From: Pontibacillus chungwhensis BH030062
Lineage (GTDB): Bacteria; Bacillota; Bacilli; Bacillales; BH030062
Assembly (NCBI RefSeq): GCF_000770675.1
Contig: NZ_AVBG01000004.1
Span: 124,001-188,000, forward strand
DNA: 64,000 nucleotides
Direction of reading: 5' to 3'
The translations under genes were made by a program, and so were the position numbers. A model generated the notes under the pieces. It ran no database searches, had not been told where the DNA came from, and was given only the letters and a program-made list of their open reading frames with translations. Of this stretch, positions 8,706 to 16,830 are shown one piece after another. The first letter of the stretch is position 1, and every line of letters starts with the position of its first letter.

Positions 8706-9236
8706 TTGCAAATTGAGAAAAATTTCAACTATGTACCTTGGGTCGTTGGCCTATCCATTGCGATCAACGCCATTGTCGTAGCCCTTTTATTTATACCGAA
8801 AATAGAAAGCAGTTCAAGCTTTGATATTACCATATTGCCACTTGTAAATGCTGTATTAAACTCGTTTACAACGGTCTTCTTGGTCGCTGCTTTATTTATG
8901 ATTATCCGCAAAAATGTAAAATGGCATAAACGCTTTATCTTCGCAGCGTTTACGTCAACTGCTCTGTTCTTAGTTTCGTATCTCACCTATCACTCTATGG
9001 CGAGCTCTACATCTTTCGGCGGAGAAGGGTTCATTCAGTATGTCTACTACTTTATCTTGATCACTCATATTGTTTTGGCTGCTGCTATCGTGCCACTAGC
9101 TTTGCTTACACTTTTCCGTGGACTTTCTATGAAAGTAGACAAGCACCGTAAAATTGCACGTTGGACAATGCCTTTGTGGCTATATGTAAGTATTACAGGT
9201 GTAGTAGTTTACTTAATGATCTCACCTTATTATTAA
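8706..9236 (+). CDS. yozB: DUF420 membrane protein, CtaM/YozB-type cytochrome oxidase factor
   Basis: A 176-residue protein with five predicted membrane helices. TTG start; GAGAGG lies upstream. It fits the DUF420 family, whose members CtaM (Staphylococcus aureus) and YozB (B. subtilis) are needed for active aa3-type heme-copper oxidase. Conserved-looking histidines occur in KWHKR, TYHSM, THIVL and DKHRK, candidate metal or heme ligands. It acts in the cytoplasmic membrane, probably in copper or heme insertion. No cta genes are adjacent, so it is an orphan copy. A bidirectional terminator follows immediately. Confidence 0.8.
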   Translation: MQIEKNFNYVPWVVGLSIAINAIVVALLFIPKIESSSSFDITILPLVNAVLNSFTTVFLVAALFMIIRKNVKWHKRFIFAAFTSTALFLVSYLTYHSMASSTSFGGEGFIQYVYYFILITHIVLAAAIVPLALLTLFRGLSMKVDKHRKIARWTMPLWLYVSITGVVVYLMISPYY

Positions 9237-9275
9237 AAAAAGTCAGCTTCATTTTAAAATGAAGCTGACTTTTTT
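9236..9275. terminator. bidirectional rho-independent terminator
   Basis: A 40-base perfect palindrome with 20-bp arms, A-rich on the left and T-rich on the right, between the convergent yozB and rsgA genes. Confidence 0.93.
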
Positions 9276-9279
9276 ATAA

Positions 9280-10299
9280 TTATCTTTTATATGACTTCGG
9301 CCCGTGAAGCATCCGATTCACACGGTGGGCACTGTACTGTTCTTTCAGCGCCAGACGATGAAGTTCGCGTTTTAATTTCTCATAATTCTTTAGACGTCCT
9401 TCCTCAAGCTCCCCTGATTCAATAGCTCGTTTAACAGCACAACCAGGTTCGCTACGGTGCTTGCAATCCCGAAACTTACACTCGGAACTGAGCTGTTCAA
9501 TGTCAGAGAATGTCTTCCCTACAGTATCTTCATTCCCCCAAAGCTGCAATTCCCGCATGCCAGGTGTGTCTATTACAGTCGTCCCATTTGGTAGAGAAAA
9601 TAATTCTCGGTGCGTTGTGGTATGACGTCCACGATCATCATCAAAACGAACTTCTTGGGTAAGCTGTATATTCTCACCCATTAAGCTGTTTATAAGCGTT
9701 GACTTCCCTACACCTGATGAACCAATTAAAGAAATGGTCTCGTCTTTCTTCAACTCACTCTTTAACTCTTGAATACCCTCTCCTGTAAGATTACTCACCG
9801 TATAAACCGCGACACCAGGGGCAGCAAGTGTAAGTTCTTCCAATCGATGTTCGAGATCTTCACACAAATCTTTTTTCGTACAAATAATTACAGGTACTGC
9901 TCCACTCTCATAAACTTGTAGCACATATCGTTCAATTCGGTTGATATTAAATTCGCTCGTCAAAGCTGTCACGATAAAAACTTTATCAATGTTCGCTGCA
10001 ATGATCTGTTCTCCATGTGTTTCTCCAGCTCTTTTACGTGATAATAAAGTACGTCTTGTGAGCACACGTTGAATAAGTGCTTTCTCACCATTATCGAATG
10101 GAACAAACACAACCCAGTCTCCAACTGCCGGAAGCTCTCTTTGGCCTTGTGCCATATGATAAAGACCTCCTGAAAGACGGCCTTCAAGAGTTCTTTGTTC
10201 CGTGAACAACGTGTAGTGCCCATGCGTTGCTTTAGCAACGCGCCCCACTCTTTCATCTTGCTTTAACTCACATGAAGCTTCATTCATAATTCCGGTCAT
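9280..10299 (-). CDS. rsgA: ribosome small subunit-dependent GTPase A (RsgA family)
   Basis: A 339-residue circularly permuted GTPase. An N-terminal OB-fold domain (about 15-95) is followed by the G motifs in permuted order: G4 (CTKKDL), then G1 (GSSGVGKST), G2 region (RGRHTTTH), G3 (DTPGMREL). A C-terminal zinc-binding helix region has CKFRDCKHRSEPGC, the family Cys-x4-Cys-x-His-x5-Cys pattern. The family helps mature the 30S subunit. This version is about 40 residues longer than B. subtilis YloQ/RsgA and lies outside the prpC-prkC-cpgA context, so it is probably a second paralogue. Start ATG follows GGAGGAATTAA. Confidence 0.88.
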   Translation of the reverse strand: MTGIMNEASCELKQDERVGRVAKATHGHYTLFTEQRTLEGRLSGGLYHMAQGQRELPAVGDWVVFVPFDNGEKALIQRVLTRRTLLSRKRAGETHGEQIIAANIDKVFIVTALTSEFNINRIERYVLQVYESGAVPVIICTKKDLCEDLEHRLEELTLAAPGVAVYTVSNLTGEGIQELKSELKKDETISLIGSSGVGKSTLINSLMGENIQLTQEVRFDDDRGRHTTTHRELFSLPNGTTVIDTPGMRELQLWGNEDTVGKTFSDIEQLSSECKFRDCKHRSEPGCAVKRAIESGELEEGRLKNYEKLKRELHRLALKEQYSAHRVNRMLHGPKSYKR

Positions 10300-10332
10300 T
10301 TAATTCCTCCATTAGTTTGGAGGACGCGATCA

Positions 10333-10411
10333 GAGTTGATGGGCCCTCCATTGATGATTTTGTAATGATTGGTTAGATTTAAGTTGTACATTTGCCATAA
10401 CACATCAACTC
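10333..10411 (-). promoter_or_regulatory. inverted repeat in the rsgA leader
   Basis: GAGTTGATG (10333-10341) is perfectly complementary to CATCAACTC (10403-10411), and flanking bases (GACGCG versus GATGCG) extend the pairing. The pair lies in the 5' leader of rsgA, downstream of a minus-strand TATAAT near 10433. It could fold into a long stem-loop in the mRNA; no known riboswitch class is recognised. Confidence 0.35.
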
Positions 10412-10526
10412 CTCGCATCTTAGTTCCTTTTATTATATCAGAACATTTAAATAAATCTATAATAATTTCCAAATTCTGTACCTTCATTACATACATTATC
10501 CACTCAAACGCTCTCTTTTTCATTTC

Positions 10527-10572
10527 AAAAAAGACTACTCTCAACTTCATGAGAAGCTAAGAATAGTCTTTT
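10527..10572 (-). terminator. terminator-like hairpin after the SLH protein gene
   Basis: An imperfect stem with outer arms AAAAGACTA / TAGTCTTTT, ending in a T run on the minus strand about 60 bases after the SLH gene. Its sequence is clearly related to the hairpin at 12320-12364. Confidence 0.7.
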
Positions 10573-10634
10573 CACACGCTAATTTAGTTAGTGAGCTTAG
10601 AATGGCAATAGAAACAGGACCACTTTAAAGGAAT

Positions 10635-12101
10635 TTATTCGTTCGCTACTTTCCAATATTCATAAGCATGCACAGCATTACCATGATAGCTTGGGTTATC
10701 GCTAAAATAATTCTTCGTTTTATCTAACTCTTCTTCCATAGCTTGTTTACCTTCTTCGTAGAATGAAATGTGTTTATTTTCTTTAATCTGCTTCATTTCA
10801 ACAGATACGAGAAGTTCTTTACCAAGCTCTTCTGCAAACTTCATTTCTTTTTTTGATACATCGATCATACCATTAGATCCTTCTGCAGAGTCTCTAAAAG
10901 CCATAAGTGTTGTGTGATCTAATTTACTAATGAACCACTTACTGAAGGAGATGTCTTCTTGACCAGGCGTTTTGTGGTCATCAAGCCATATCGCTAAATC
11001 TGCACTCGTTTCTAACTCAGAAGCCTTCTTCACTTCGTCAACAAAAACTTCAATATTCGTTTTCCAAGTCTTTAATATGTCTTCTGGATTCCCATCCCAA
11101 TTCTGTAAGACATAAGGTTCAATGTCGAGGTGAATTCCATCAAATTGTTGTCTTGGAGGAACAACTTTTTGATAACTGGTAACATAGTCAATAAACATGT
11201 TAAGACGCTCTTGTCCTTCTTTAAGAGCCCAATTGGGGTGGCCTCCCATAGCATGTACCTCTATACCAGCTTCATGGGCTTTCTCTACAAATTCATTGTA
11301 AACTGCGAAGTCTTGTGTACGATCTAAACGAGTATAGAGCAAGTTAATACCATTTTCTTTGGCAAACTCCAAAATTTCGTTTGATTCTTCAATAACATTT
11401 TCAGCATGCCATATGTATGTTCCACGAATGTCATCATTGTTTATCACTTCAAAATTAGGATCTTCTTTAGCATCAGACAAATACTTTTTAAACTGATTAT
11501 CCATTGTACGCGCTAAAAAGATTGAGAATTGTGCACGAGTCGTTGGGGCGCTCGGACGGAATGTATTGTCAGGGAAGCCTACCGAAATTCGATTAGAAAC
11601 AACTTCACTAACATACTTCCGGTTCCCACTCACGTCATCAAATTCTTTAGAGATTGGTTCATTCTCTAGGTTATAGGCTCTAGTTAATACAGCAGCCATT
11701 TCGATTCGTTTTATGTTCCGGTCCGGTTGAAATTCATTAGAATCGGTACCTTCAATGATGCCTTCATCCACTAATGCAGCCACATACTTGTAATGAGGAT
11801 GTTCTGTTGATATGTCATCAAAGTAAGGATTCGGTCGATTCTCAGTCGATAAGCCCAATTCCCGGGTCAGCATGATCGCTGCTTCCATGCGCGATACATT
11901 GTTCCCTGGACGGAAAGTTCCATCCAGATACCCCTGAATAATTCCTTGATCCTCTAAATACTGAATCTCCTCATTTCCTGTAACATCTTCATTAACATCC
12001 GGAAATTCTGTTTGAGCATGAGTGTTTGGTGCACTCCAAGCTGTTACAGCTAACAAGCTTGTGAAGAGACTTGCTGTAATCTTCTTTGTAAATCCACTCA
12101 C
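10635..12101 (-). CDS. S-layer-anchored protein: three SLH domains plus GH18-like barrel
   Basis: A 488-residue exported protein with a GTG start behind GAGGAGGAAC. A signal peptide covers residues 1 to about 29 (KK, hydrophobic core, cut near THA). Three SLH domains follow (about 33-80, 93-140, 153-200); the repeated pieces IIQGYLDGTFRPGN, IIEGTDSNEFQPDR and RISVGFPDNTFRPS are diagnostic. The C-terminal half (about 225-488) looks like a TIM barrel: GTYIWH, INLLYTRLD and, at residues 321-328, DGIHLDIE, matching the GH18-type DxxxxDxE motif with Glu328 as candidate acid. SLH domains bind pyruvylated wall polymers, so it probably sits on the cell surface as a glycan-active enzyme. Substrate unknown. 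Confidence 0.85.
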   Translation of the reverse strand: MSGFTKKITASLFTSLLAVTAWSAPNTHAQTEFPDVNEDVTGNEEIQYLEDQGIIQGYLDGTFRPGNNVSRMEAAIMLTRELGLSTENRPNPYFDDISTEHPHYKYVAALVDEGIIEGTDSNEFQPDRNIKRIEMAAVLTRAYNLENEPISKEFDDVSGNRKYVSEVVSNRISVGFPDNTFRPSAPTTRAQFSIFLARTMDNQFKKYLSDAKEDPNFEVINNDDIRGTYIWHAENVIEESNEILEFAKENGINLLYTRLDRTQDFAVYNEFVEKAHEAGIEVHAMGGHPNWALKEGQERLNMFIDYVTSYQKVVPPRQQFDGIHLDIEPYVLQNWDGNPEDILKTWKTNIEVFVDEVKKASELETSADLAIWLDDHKTPGQEDISFSKWFISKLDHTTLMAFRDSAEGSNGMIDVSKKEMKFAEELGKELLVSVEMKQIKENKHISFYEEGKQAMEEELDKTKNYFSDNPSYHGNAVHAYEYWKVANE

Positions 12102-12458
12102 TTCTGTTCCTCCTCTTATCTCATTAAGAGCGGCCTTTCATTTATGTTCCACAACGACCCCACCAATTTTAGAATCTTCGAATAATTCCTCTATTATAAT
12201 GGGGGTGTAAAGGGATACATTCTCACTTAAGATGTAAAGCATAAAAAAGGCCCCCTTAAATGGAAGATGTTAGAATGAAGAGGTAGACCATTATATTGAA
12301 ATGCTGTCTTCTATAAAACAAAAAGACCATTTCCAACTTCATAGAAAGCTGGAAATAGTCCTTAACTGTTACCGATTACAACTGCGCTTGGGTATTGTAT
12401 GTTGGTTTTTCATATGGATCTGTGTAATCCGCGACACTTTCTAGAAATAAAGAGATCC
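12102..12458. other. intergenic region with SLH gene promoter area and hairpin
   Basis: About 350 bases. It holds the terminator-like hairpin at 12320-12364 and an AT-rich stretch upstream of the SLH gene. The segment 12240-12300 (GGCCCCCTTAAATGGAAGAT and following) vaguely recalls the end of an insertion sequence, but no transposase or inverted repeat pair is present. Confidence 0.3.
12320..12364 (-). terminator. terminator-like hairpin related to the one at 10527-10572
   Basis: On the minus strand it reads GGACTATTTCCAGCTTTCTA then TGAAGTTGGAAATGGTC and a T run. The stem pairs well, and the loop region AGCTT-CT-ATGAAGTTG is shared with the hairpin at 10527-10572. It follows the 143-residue protein gene by about 95 bases. 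Confidence 0.65.
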
Positions 12459-12890
12459 CTAATACCTATAGGAACTCCTTCGAATGAAAAATAGTAGGAG
12501 CATCCCTATAACGATTAAAGCTGCGACCACACTTAACCATCCTACAGGGGAAGAGAACCCATACGTATACTCTTTTTCCCACTCAGCTTTAACATATGTA
12601 CCACTCGCTTCTCTCACAGCTATGGCTTGACCTGTGGAGACACCTTCAATTGCATAGTAGTGTGTCCCTTTTTCATAGACGTTACTGAAGTTCCCCCCAT
12701 ACTGTTCCATATCTGAATACCTGGTTACTTTTCCGATCTTCTCTCCTACATCTTTGACCTCTTCTTCAGTAACGATGTATAAACTATTGTCCCACACAAC
12801 AAAAGGATATGCCCATGAGGTAGCTAATGCTTGGGTTGGCATGGTCACCAATCCAAGAAATACAATTAAACCGACTAGAAAGGGTTTCAT
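12459..12890 (-). CDS. hypothetical exported protein with C-terminal membrane anchor
   Basis: A 143-residue protein. The ATG at 12890 follows GGGAGGCGATAGT and is preferred over an upstream in-frame start. Residues 1 to about 24 are a signal peptide (KPFLVGLIVFLGLV, cut near ALA). A mostly beta-rich extracellular part of about 85 residues follows (YPFVVWDNSLYIVTEEEV, THYYAIEGVSTGQAIAVRE), then one membrane helix (about 116-137) and a basic end RRSSYRY. This is a type I surface protein. I do not recognise the family. Single gene. Confidence 0.75.
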   Translation of the reverse strand: MKPFLVGLIVFLGLVTMPTQALATSWAYPFVVWDNSLYIVTEEEVKDVGEKIGKVTRYSDMEQYGGNFSNVYEKGTHYYAIEGVSTGQAIAVREASGTYVKAEWEKEYTYGFSSPVGWLSVVAALIVIGMLLLFFIRRSSYRY

Positions 12891-12972
12891 ACTATCGCCT
12901 CCCACTTACTTTGACGGTTCATAGCTAAAGAAGTTTCACAAACTTATTCAAGTGGCTCCAAATCTTTTCATC

Positions 12973-13470
12973 TTATGCTTCGCATTCTACTTCATGGACA
13001 AGCCTTTTCGAACAGGCGAGTAACACCGCATAGCACAACTCTGCATCCTTATACTCATTTGTTTGTATACGCTTAACGCAGTCATTGATGGGAACATGTA
13101 CTACCTCAATTGATTCATGCGATTCTAACGCTTGGCCAATATGCTCAGTAACCTCATTCGTAAAAAATACGTGAGTAACTTCATTAGCCATCCAAGGTGC
13201 CGGCCACAATTCGCCTAAATAATGTAATTCTCCGCACCGATACCCTGCTTCTTCCTCAAACTCTCTTCTAGCTGCAGCTTCAAGGCTTTCTCCTCCTTCT
13301 ACTCCCCCACCAGGGAGCTGGGTTACTTTCATTTGAACAGGTGCTCTAAATTGATCAATAAGGATAAATGAATGGCCTGATTGAGCTAGTACGACGACAG
13401 ATTCATCACGATTTTGTTCTTTCATTAATTGCTCACACCAATCTATTTTAGGGGTAGAGGTGAGGTTCAC
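12973..13470 (-). CDS. Nudix hydrolase
   Basis: A 165-residue protein with a canonical Nudix box, G(x5)E(x7)REUxEExGU: GGVEGGESLEAAARREFEEEAGY, about residues 54-76. The pattern around it (QFRAPVQMKVTQLPGG before, ELWPAPWMANE after) resembles ADP-ribose pyrophosphatases, which clear ADP-ribose and related nucleotide sugars in the cytosol. The true substrate is not settled by the sequence. The first few residues are less certain as no strong ribosome binding site is evident at the listed start. Confidence 0.85.
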   Translation of the reverse strand: MNLTSTPKIDWCEQLMKEQNRDESVVVLAQSGHSFILIDQFRAPVQMKVTQLPGGGVEGGESLEAAARREFEEEAGYRCGELHYLGELWPAPWMANEVTHVFFTNEVTEHIGQALESHESIEVVHVPINDCVKRIQTNEYKDAELCYAVLLACSKRLVHEVECEA

Positions 13471-13563
13471 TGAAGCAATTGATGAGGGGGCTACGTATAA
13501 AAATCAAATTCTGCCCTCCACCAATTATTAAAAAGTTATTAAAAATCCGAACTTCTCGACATA

Positions 13564-13604
13564 CAAGAAGAGCCGCTTCTTTTCTATAGATGCGGCTCTT
13601 CTTG
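13564..13604 (-). terminator. rho-independent terminator, 13-bp stem
   Basis: Perfect arms CAAGAAGAGCCGC / GCGGCTCTTCTTG around a 15-base loop, 12 bases after the stop of the 35-residue ORF on the minus strand. Confidence 0.75.
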
Positions 13605-13615
13605 TCGACCATTAT

Positions 13616-13723
13616 TTATTTGTTATGTGGCTCTTCTGTACCCCAATCATATCCTGACTTCTTCCAATTAACAAGGAACAAAGCTGGCGCAACAATCATC
13701 AATATAGCAATCACAAGTTGCAT
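13616..13723 (-). CDS. 35-residue small membrane protein
   Basis: A short gene with a full set of signals. The ATG at 13723 follows AAAGGGGAT; TTGAAA-17-TAATTA lies 30 bases further up (13754-13782), and a 13-bp terminator follows the stop. The product has one hydrophobic helix (QLVIAILMIVAPALFLVNW) and a polar tail (KKSGYDWGTEEPHNK), predicting a single-pass membrane protein with a cytosolic C terminus by the KK after the helix. Tiny proteins of this form are often subunits or modulators of membrane complexes such as oxidases and transporters. No partner gene is adjacent and I do not recognise it. Confidence 0.7.
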   Translation of the reverse strand: MQLVIAILMIVAPALFLVNWKKSGYDWGTEEPHNK

Positions 13724-13753
13724 TATAATCCCCTTTCGAAATAAAATCCCGTA

Positions 13754-13782
13754 TAATTATCTGATTATTACTATTATTTCAA
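13754..13782 (-). promoter_or_regulatory. sigma-A-type promoter for the 35-residue gene
   Basis: On the minus strand TTGAAA (13777-13782), a 17-base spacer and TAATTA (13754-13759). Predicted start of transcription is near 13747, leaving a 24-base leader before the ATG. Confidence 0.5.
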
Positions 13783-13902
13783 ATCGCCCTTATTTATTCA
13801 ACCATTTTATCCCATTCTACGTAAACCGCTACACCTTTTCATCATAATCTTCTTTTCTTATAATTTCTTGCGTTATGTATTAGATTACTTATCCCACTCC
13901 CC

Positions 13903-14268
13903 CTACAACAAATCTCTAAATAGTAAATCTATGTTATAAATGGTAACAACACCAAGAGCGAGGTAGACGATCGTAATCACATATTCTTTTGACCCTTTTA
14001 AGAACATCCATTGCATGATGGCCTGAAAACCGAATTGAGCCACATAAATCCCCATCAGATACCATTTCATTCCTGAAGCATCTGAAAAAATTGCATAACC
14101 CAATACACTAATGGCGATTAAAAGCAACATCCCTCTTCCCCAGCGGTCGATGTGCTTTCCTTTTGTATCTGTAACGTATCTTCGTTCAATATTAAACTTT
14201 TTTCTAATGATGGTTTCTAAGCTTAACAGCAGGATTAATAAGATGACTAAAGCAGCATATACCAACAT
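13903..14268 (-). CDS. DUF4181-like membrane protein
   Basis: A 121-residue protein with four predicted membrane helices. I chose the ATG at 14268, directly after GAGGGGGGAT, instead of the earlier in-frame start that would add 21 polar residues without a ribosome binding site. The first helix (LVYAALVILLILLLSLE) is followed by a basic loop (RKKFNIERRYVTDTKGKHIDRWGR), then three helices. The pattern fits the DUF4181 family of Bacillus membrane proteins, whose function is unknown. Single gene. Confidence 0.7.
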   Translation of the reverse strand: MLVYAALVILLILLLSLETIIRKKFNIERRYVTDTKGKHIDRWGRGMLLLIAISVLGYAIFSDASGMKWYLMGIYVAQFGFQAIMQWMFLKGSKEYVITIVYLALGVVTIYNIDLLFRDLL

Positions 14269-14396
14269 ATCCCCCCTCACCGTTTTATTATATAGAATAT
14301 TCACACTATTCGACAGTATGTCCCTTGGCATTTTCTTATTTATCGTCTGATTTCAAATCATAAGCCGACCTATTTTACTTGAAAATGGATAAATTT

Positions 14397-14414
14397 GAAC
14401 ATTGTAAGAACATT
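14397..14414 (+). promoter_or_regulatory. direct repeat upstream of the pflB promoter
   Basis: GAACATT occurs twice with an 11-base period, one helical turn, ending 34 bases upstream of the -10 box. This is the spacing expected for a tandem activator site. The regulator is unknown. Confidence 0.3.
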
Positions 14415-14448
14415 CCTTATAAAGACTGTTTTTTCAATTTTACCGGAG

Positions 14449-14454
14449 TATAAT
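14449..14454 (+). promoter_or_regulatory. pflB -10 box
   Basis: A perfect TATAAT 75 bases upstream of the pflB start. The -35 region (CTGTTT or similar) is poor, in line with a promoter that needs an activator. Confidence 0.45.
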
Positions 14455-14469
14455 AAAAGTGTAGAAAGA

Positions 14470-14487
14470 TTGTGAAATATTGAGCAT
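14470..14487 (+). promoter_or_regulatory. candidate Rex or FNR-type redox operator
   Basis: TTGTGAAATATTGAGCAT has a perfect left half of the Rex consensus TTGTGAAnnnnTTCACAA but only about three of seven matches in the right half. It lies about 10 bases after the likely transcription start of pflB, a normal repressor position. Confidence 0.3.
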
Positions 14488-14529
14488 AGAAATTGAATCC
14501 TACTACTTCCTAAATAGGAGGAAACGAAG

Positions 14530-16785
14530 ATGAAAACACTCGACATGACGACAAGCAGTCCACCTTGGAACGGTTTTAATGAAGGAAAATGGCAATCTAC
14601 TATTGATGTCAGAGATTTTATCTTACAAAATTACACGCTTTATGAAGAAGATGAGGCCTTCCTAGAAGGACCTACCTCAAATACGCAAGCTCTATGGGAA
14701 CAAGTGATGAAATTGACAAAAGAGGAACGAAATGCGGGTGGTGTACTTGATTTAGACACACGCACCGTTTCGACAATTACTTCACACGGACCTGGCTATT
14801 TAAATGAGGAACTCGAGAAAATTGTTGGCTTCCAAACCGATAAACCGTTTAAGCGTTCTCTCCAACCTTATGGCGGGATTCGTATGGCAGCAGCTTCTGC
14901 TGAGTCATATGGGTATAAACTAGACGAAGAAGTAGAGAAGATCTTCACTGAGTACCGAAAGACTCACAATCAGGGAGTATTTGATGCCTATACGCCTGAG
15001 ATGAAACTAGCTCGAAAAGCAGGTATTATCACCGGCCTCCCTGATGCATATGGACGCGGTCGCATTATTGGAGATTATCGCAGAGTGGCCCTCTACGGGG
15101 TAGATCGTCTCATTGAAGAGAAGCAGAAGGATAAAGTCTTCTTTAGCCAGGTTGCTATGACTGAAGATATCATTCGGGAACGAGAAGAGCTTTCAGAACA
15201 GCTAAGAGCTCTCCAAGAGCTGAAAGAATTAGGTAAGATTTATGGTTATGATATCTCTAAACCAGCTAAAACAGCTCAGGAAGCATTCCAGTGGCTCTAT
15301 CTCGGTTATCTCGCTGCCATTAAAGAACAAAACGGTGCGGCTATGAGCCTTGGGCGTGTCTCTACTTTTCTTGACATTTATATAGATCGGGATATAAAGT
15401 CTGGAAAGCTAACAGAAGAGACAGCTCAAGAGCTCGTTGATCATTTCGTTATGAAGCTTCGACTCGTTAAATTTGCTCGTACACCGGAATACAACTCACT
15501 ATTTAGCGGCGACCCAACCTGGGTTACTGAGTCCATTGGCGGTATCACTGAAGATGGTCGTCCTTTAGTAACAAAAAGTTCGTATCGGTTCTTGCACACG
15601 CTCGATAACCTCGGCCCTGCACCGGAACCTAACTTAACGATCCTTTGGTCAGTTAACCTTCCTTCTGCATTTAAGAGATACTGTTCGAAGATGTCTATTA
15701 AAACAAGTTCTATTCAATATGAGAACGATGACATCATGCGTGAGTATTACGGAGACGACTACGGCATTGCTTGTTGTGTTTCAGCTATGGCAATCGGAAA
15801 ACAAATGCAATTCTTCGGAGCCCGGGCTAATCTAGCAAAAGCTCTTCTCTACACGATTAATGGGGGAGTAGACGAAATTTTGAAAGTTCAAGTAGGACCA
15901 GCACATTCTCCAGTGACTTCAGAATATCTAGACTATACCGAAGTAATGGAGAAATACGATCAAACTCTTGAATGGCTTGCAGAACTTTACGTCAATACAC
16001 TGAATATCATTCATTACATGCATGACAAGTATAGTTACGAGCGTATTGAAATGGCTCTACACGATAAGGATATATTACGCACAATGGCTTGTGGTATTGC
16101 CGGGTTATCAGTTGTAGCTGATTCCTTAAGTGCCATCCGCTACGCCAAGGTAAAAACAATAAGAGATACAAATGGTTTAGTTATAGACTACGAGGTCGAA
16201 GGAGATTATCCAAAATACGGAAACAACGATGAAAGAGTCGATCAGATTGCGGTGGATCTTGTGAAACGGTTTATGAACAAGATTAGAAAACATGAAACGT
16301 ACCGAGCTTCCACGCCGACTCAATCTATCTTAACGATTACATCCAATGTTGTATATGGTAAGTTAACAGGCAACACACCGGATGGCCGGAGAGCCGGAGA
16401 ACCTTTTGCTCCAGGAGCTAATCCGCTTCATGGCAGAGACACAAAAGGCTCCCTCGCGTCTTTAAGCTCCGTCGCCAAATTACCATATGACGAAGCGCTT
16501 GATGGCATTTCAAATACATTTTCGATTGTTCCAAAAGCACTTGGTAAAGAGGAAGAAACCCGTTACGCCAATCTCGTTGGACTTCTTGATGGTTATATGA
16601 TCAAGAAAGGTCACCACCTTAACGTCAATGTATTTGACAGGGAAACACTACTCGACGCTATGAATCATCCAGAGCAGTACCCTCAGCTAACTGTAAGAGT
16701 GTCCGGTTATGCCGTTAACTTTATTAAACTGACACGCGAGCAACAAATCGATATCATAAACCGCACGTTCCATGAGAGTTTGTAA
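14530..16785 (+). CDS. pflB: pyruvate formate-lyase (formate C-acetyltransferase)
   Basis: A 751-residue glycyl-radical enzyme, close to the usual 740-760. It converts pyruvate and CoA to acetyl-CoA and formate during anaerobic growth in the cytosol. Active-site cysteines are Cys415-Cys416 in [12 protein letters not shown]; the radical glycine is Gly726 in RVSGYAVNF. Start ATG follows TAGGAGGAAACGAAG. Its activase gene pflA begins 45 bases downstream, so the two form an operon. A perfect -10 box, a direct repeat and a Rex-like site sit upstream. B. subtilis 168 lacks this enzyme, whereas several other Bacillaceae carry it. Confidence 0.97.
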   Translation: MKTLDMTTSSPPWNGFNEGKWQSTIDVRDFILQNYTLYEEDEAFLEGPTSNTQALWEQVMKLTKEERNAGGVLDLDTRTVSTITSHGPGYLNEELEKIVGFQTDKPFKRSLQPYGGIRMAAASAESYGYKLDEEVEKIFTEYRKTHNQGVFDAYTPEMKLARKAGIITGLPDAYGRGRIIGDYRRVALYGVDRLIEEKQKDKVFFSQVAMTEDIIREREELSEQLRALQELKELGKIYGYDISKPAKTAQEAFQWLYLGYLAAIKEQNGAAMSLGRVSTFLDIYIDRDIKSGKLTEETAQELVDHFVMKLRLVKFARTPEYNSLFSGDPTWVTESIGGITEDGRPLVTKSSYRFLHTLDNLGPAPEPNLTILWSVNLPSAFKRYCSKMSIKTSSIQYENDDIMREYYGDDYGIACCVSAMAIGKQMQFFGARANLAKALLYTINGGVDEILKVQVGPAHSPVTSEYLDYTEVMEKYDQTLEWLAELYVNTLNIIHYMHDKYSYERIEMALHDKDILRTMACGIAGLSVVADSLSAIRYAKVKTIRDTNGLVIDYEVEGDYPKYGNNDERVDQIAVDLVKRFMNKIRKHETYRASTPTQSILTITSNVVYGKLTGNTPDGRRAGEPFAPGANPLHGRDTKGSLASLSSVAKLPYDEALDGISNTFSIVPKALGKEEETRYANLVGLLDGYMIKKGHHLNVNVFDRETLLDAMNHPEQYPQLTVRVSGYAVNFIKLTREQQIDIINRTFHESL

Positions 16786-16830
16786 TACAACCAATTGGGA
16801 AAATAAACGAAGAATTTGGAGGTGATTTTC

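Noticed and set aside
10296-10550. 84-codon frame upstream of and overlapping rsgA by ATGA
   Set aside because: The overlap looks like coupling, but the start lies in the SLH-gene terminator hairpin, there is no ribosome binding site, and the residues look random. It is more likely the rsgA leader.
12240-12300. Possible insertion-sequence end
   Set aside because: Only a vague resemblance in CCCCCTTAAATGGAAGATGT; no transposase, no partner end and no target duplication.
12378-12467. Possible protein remnant reading ESVADYTDPYEKPTYNTQAQ on the minus strand
   Set aside because: The composition looks natural, but there is no start codon after the preceding stop, and the frame is only about 30 codons. 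Chance or a decayed end cannot be told apart.
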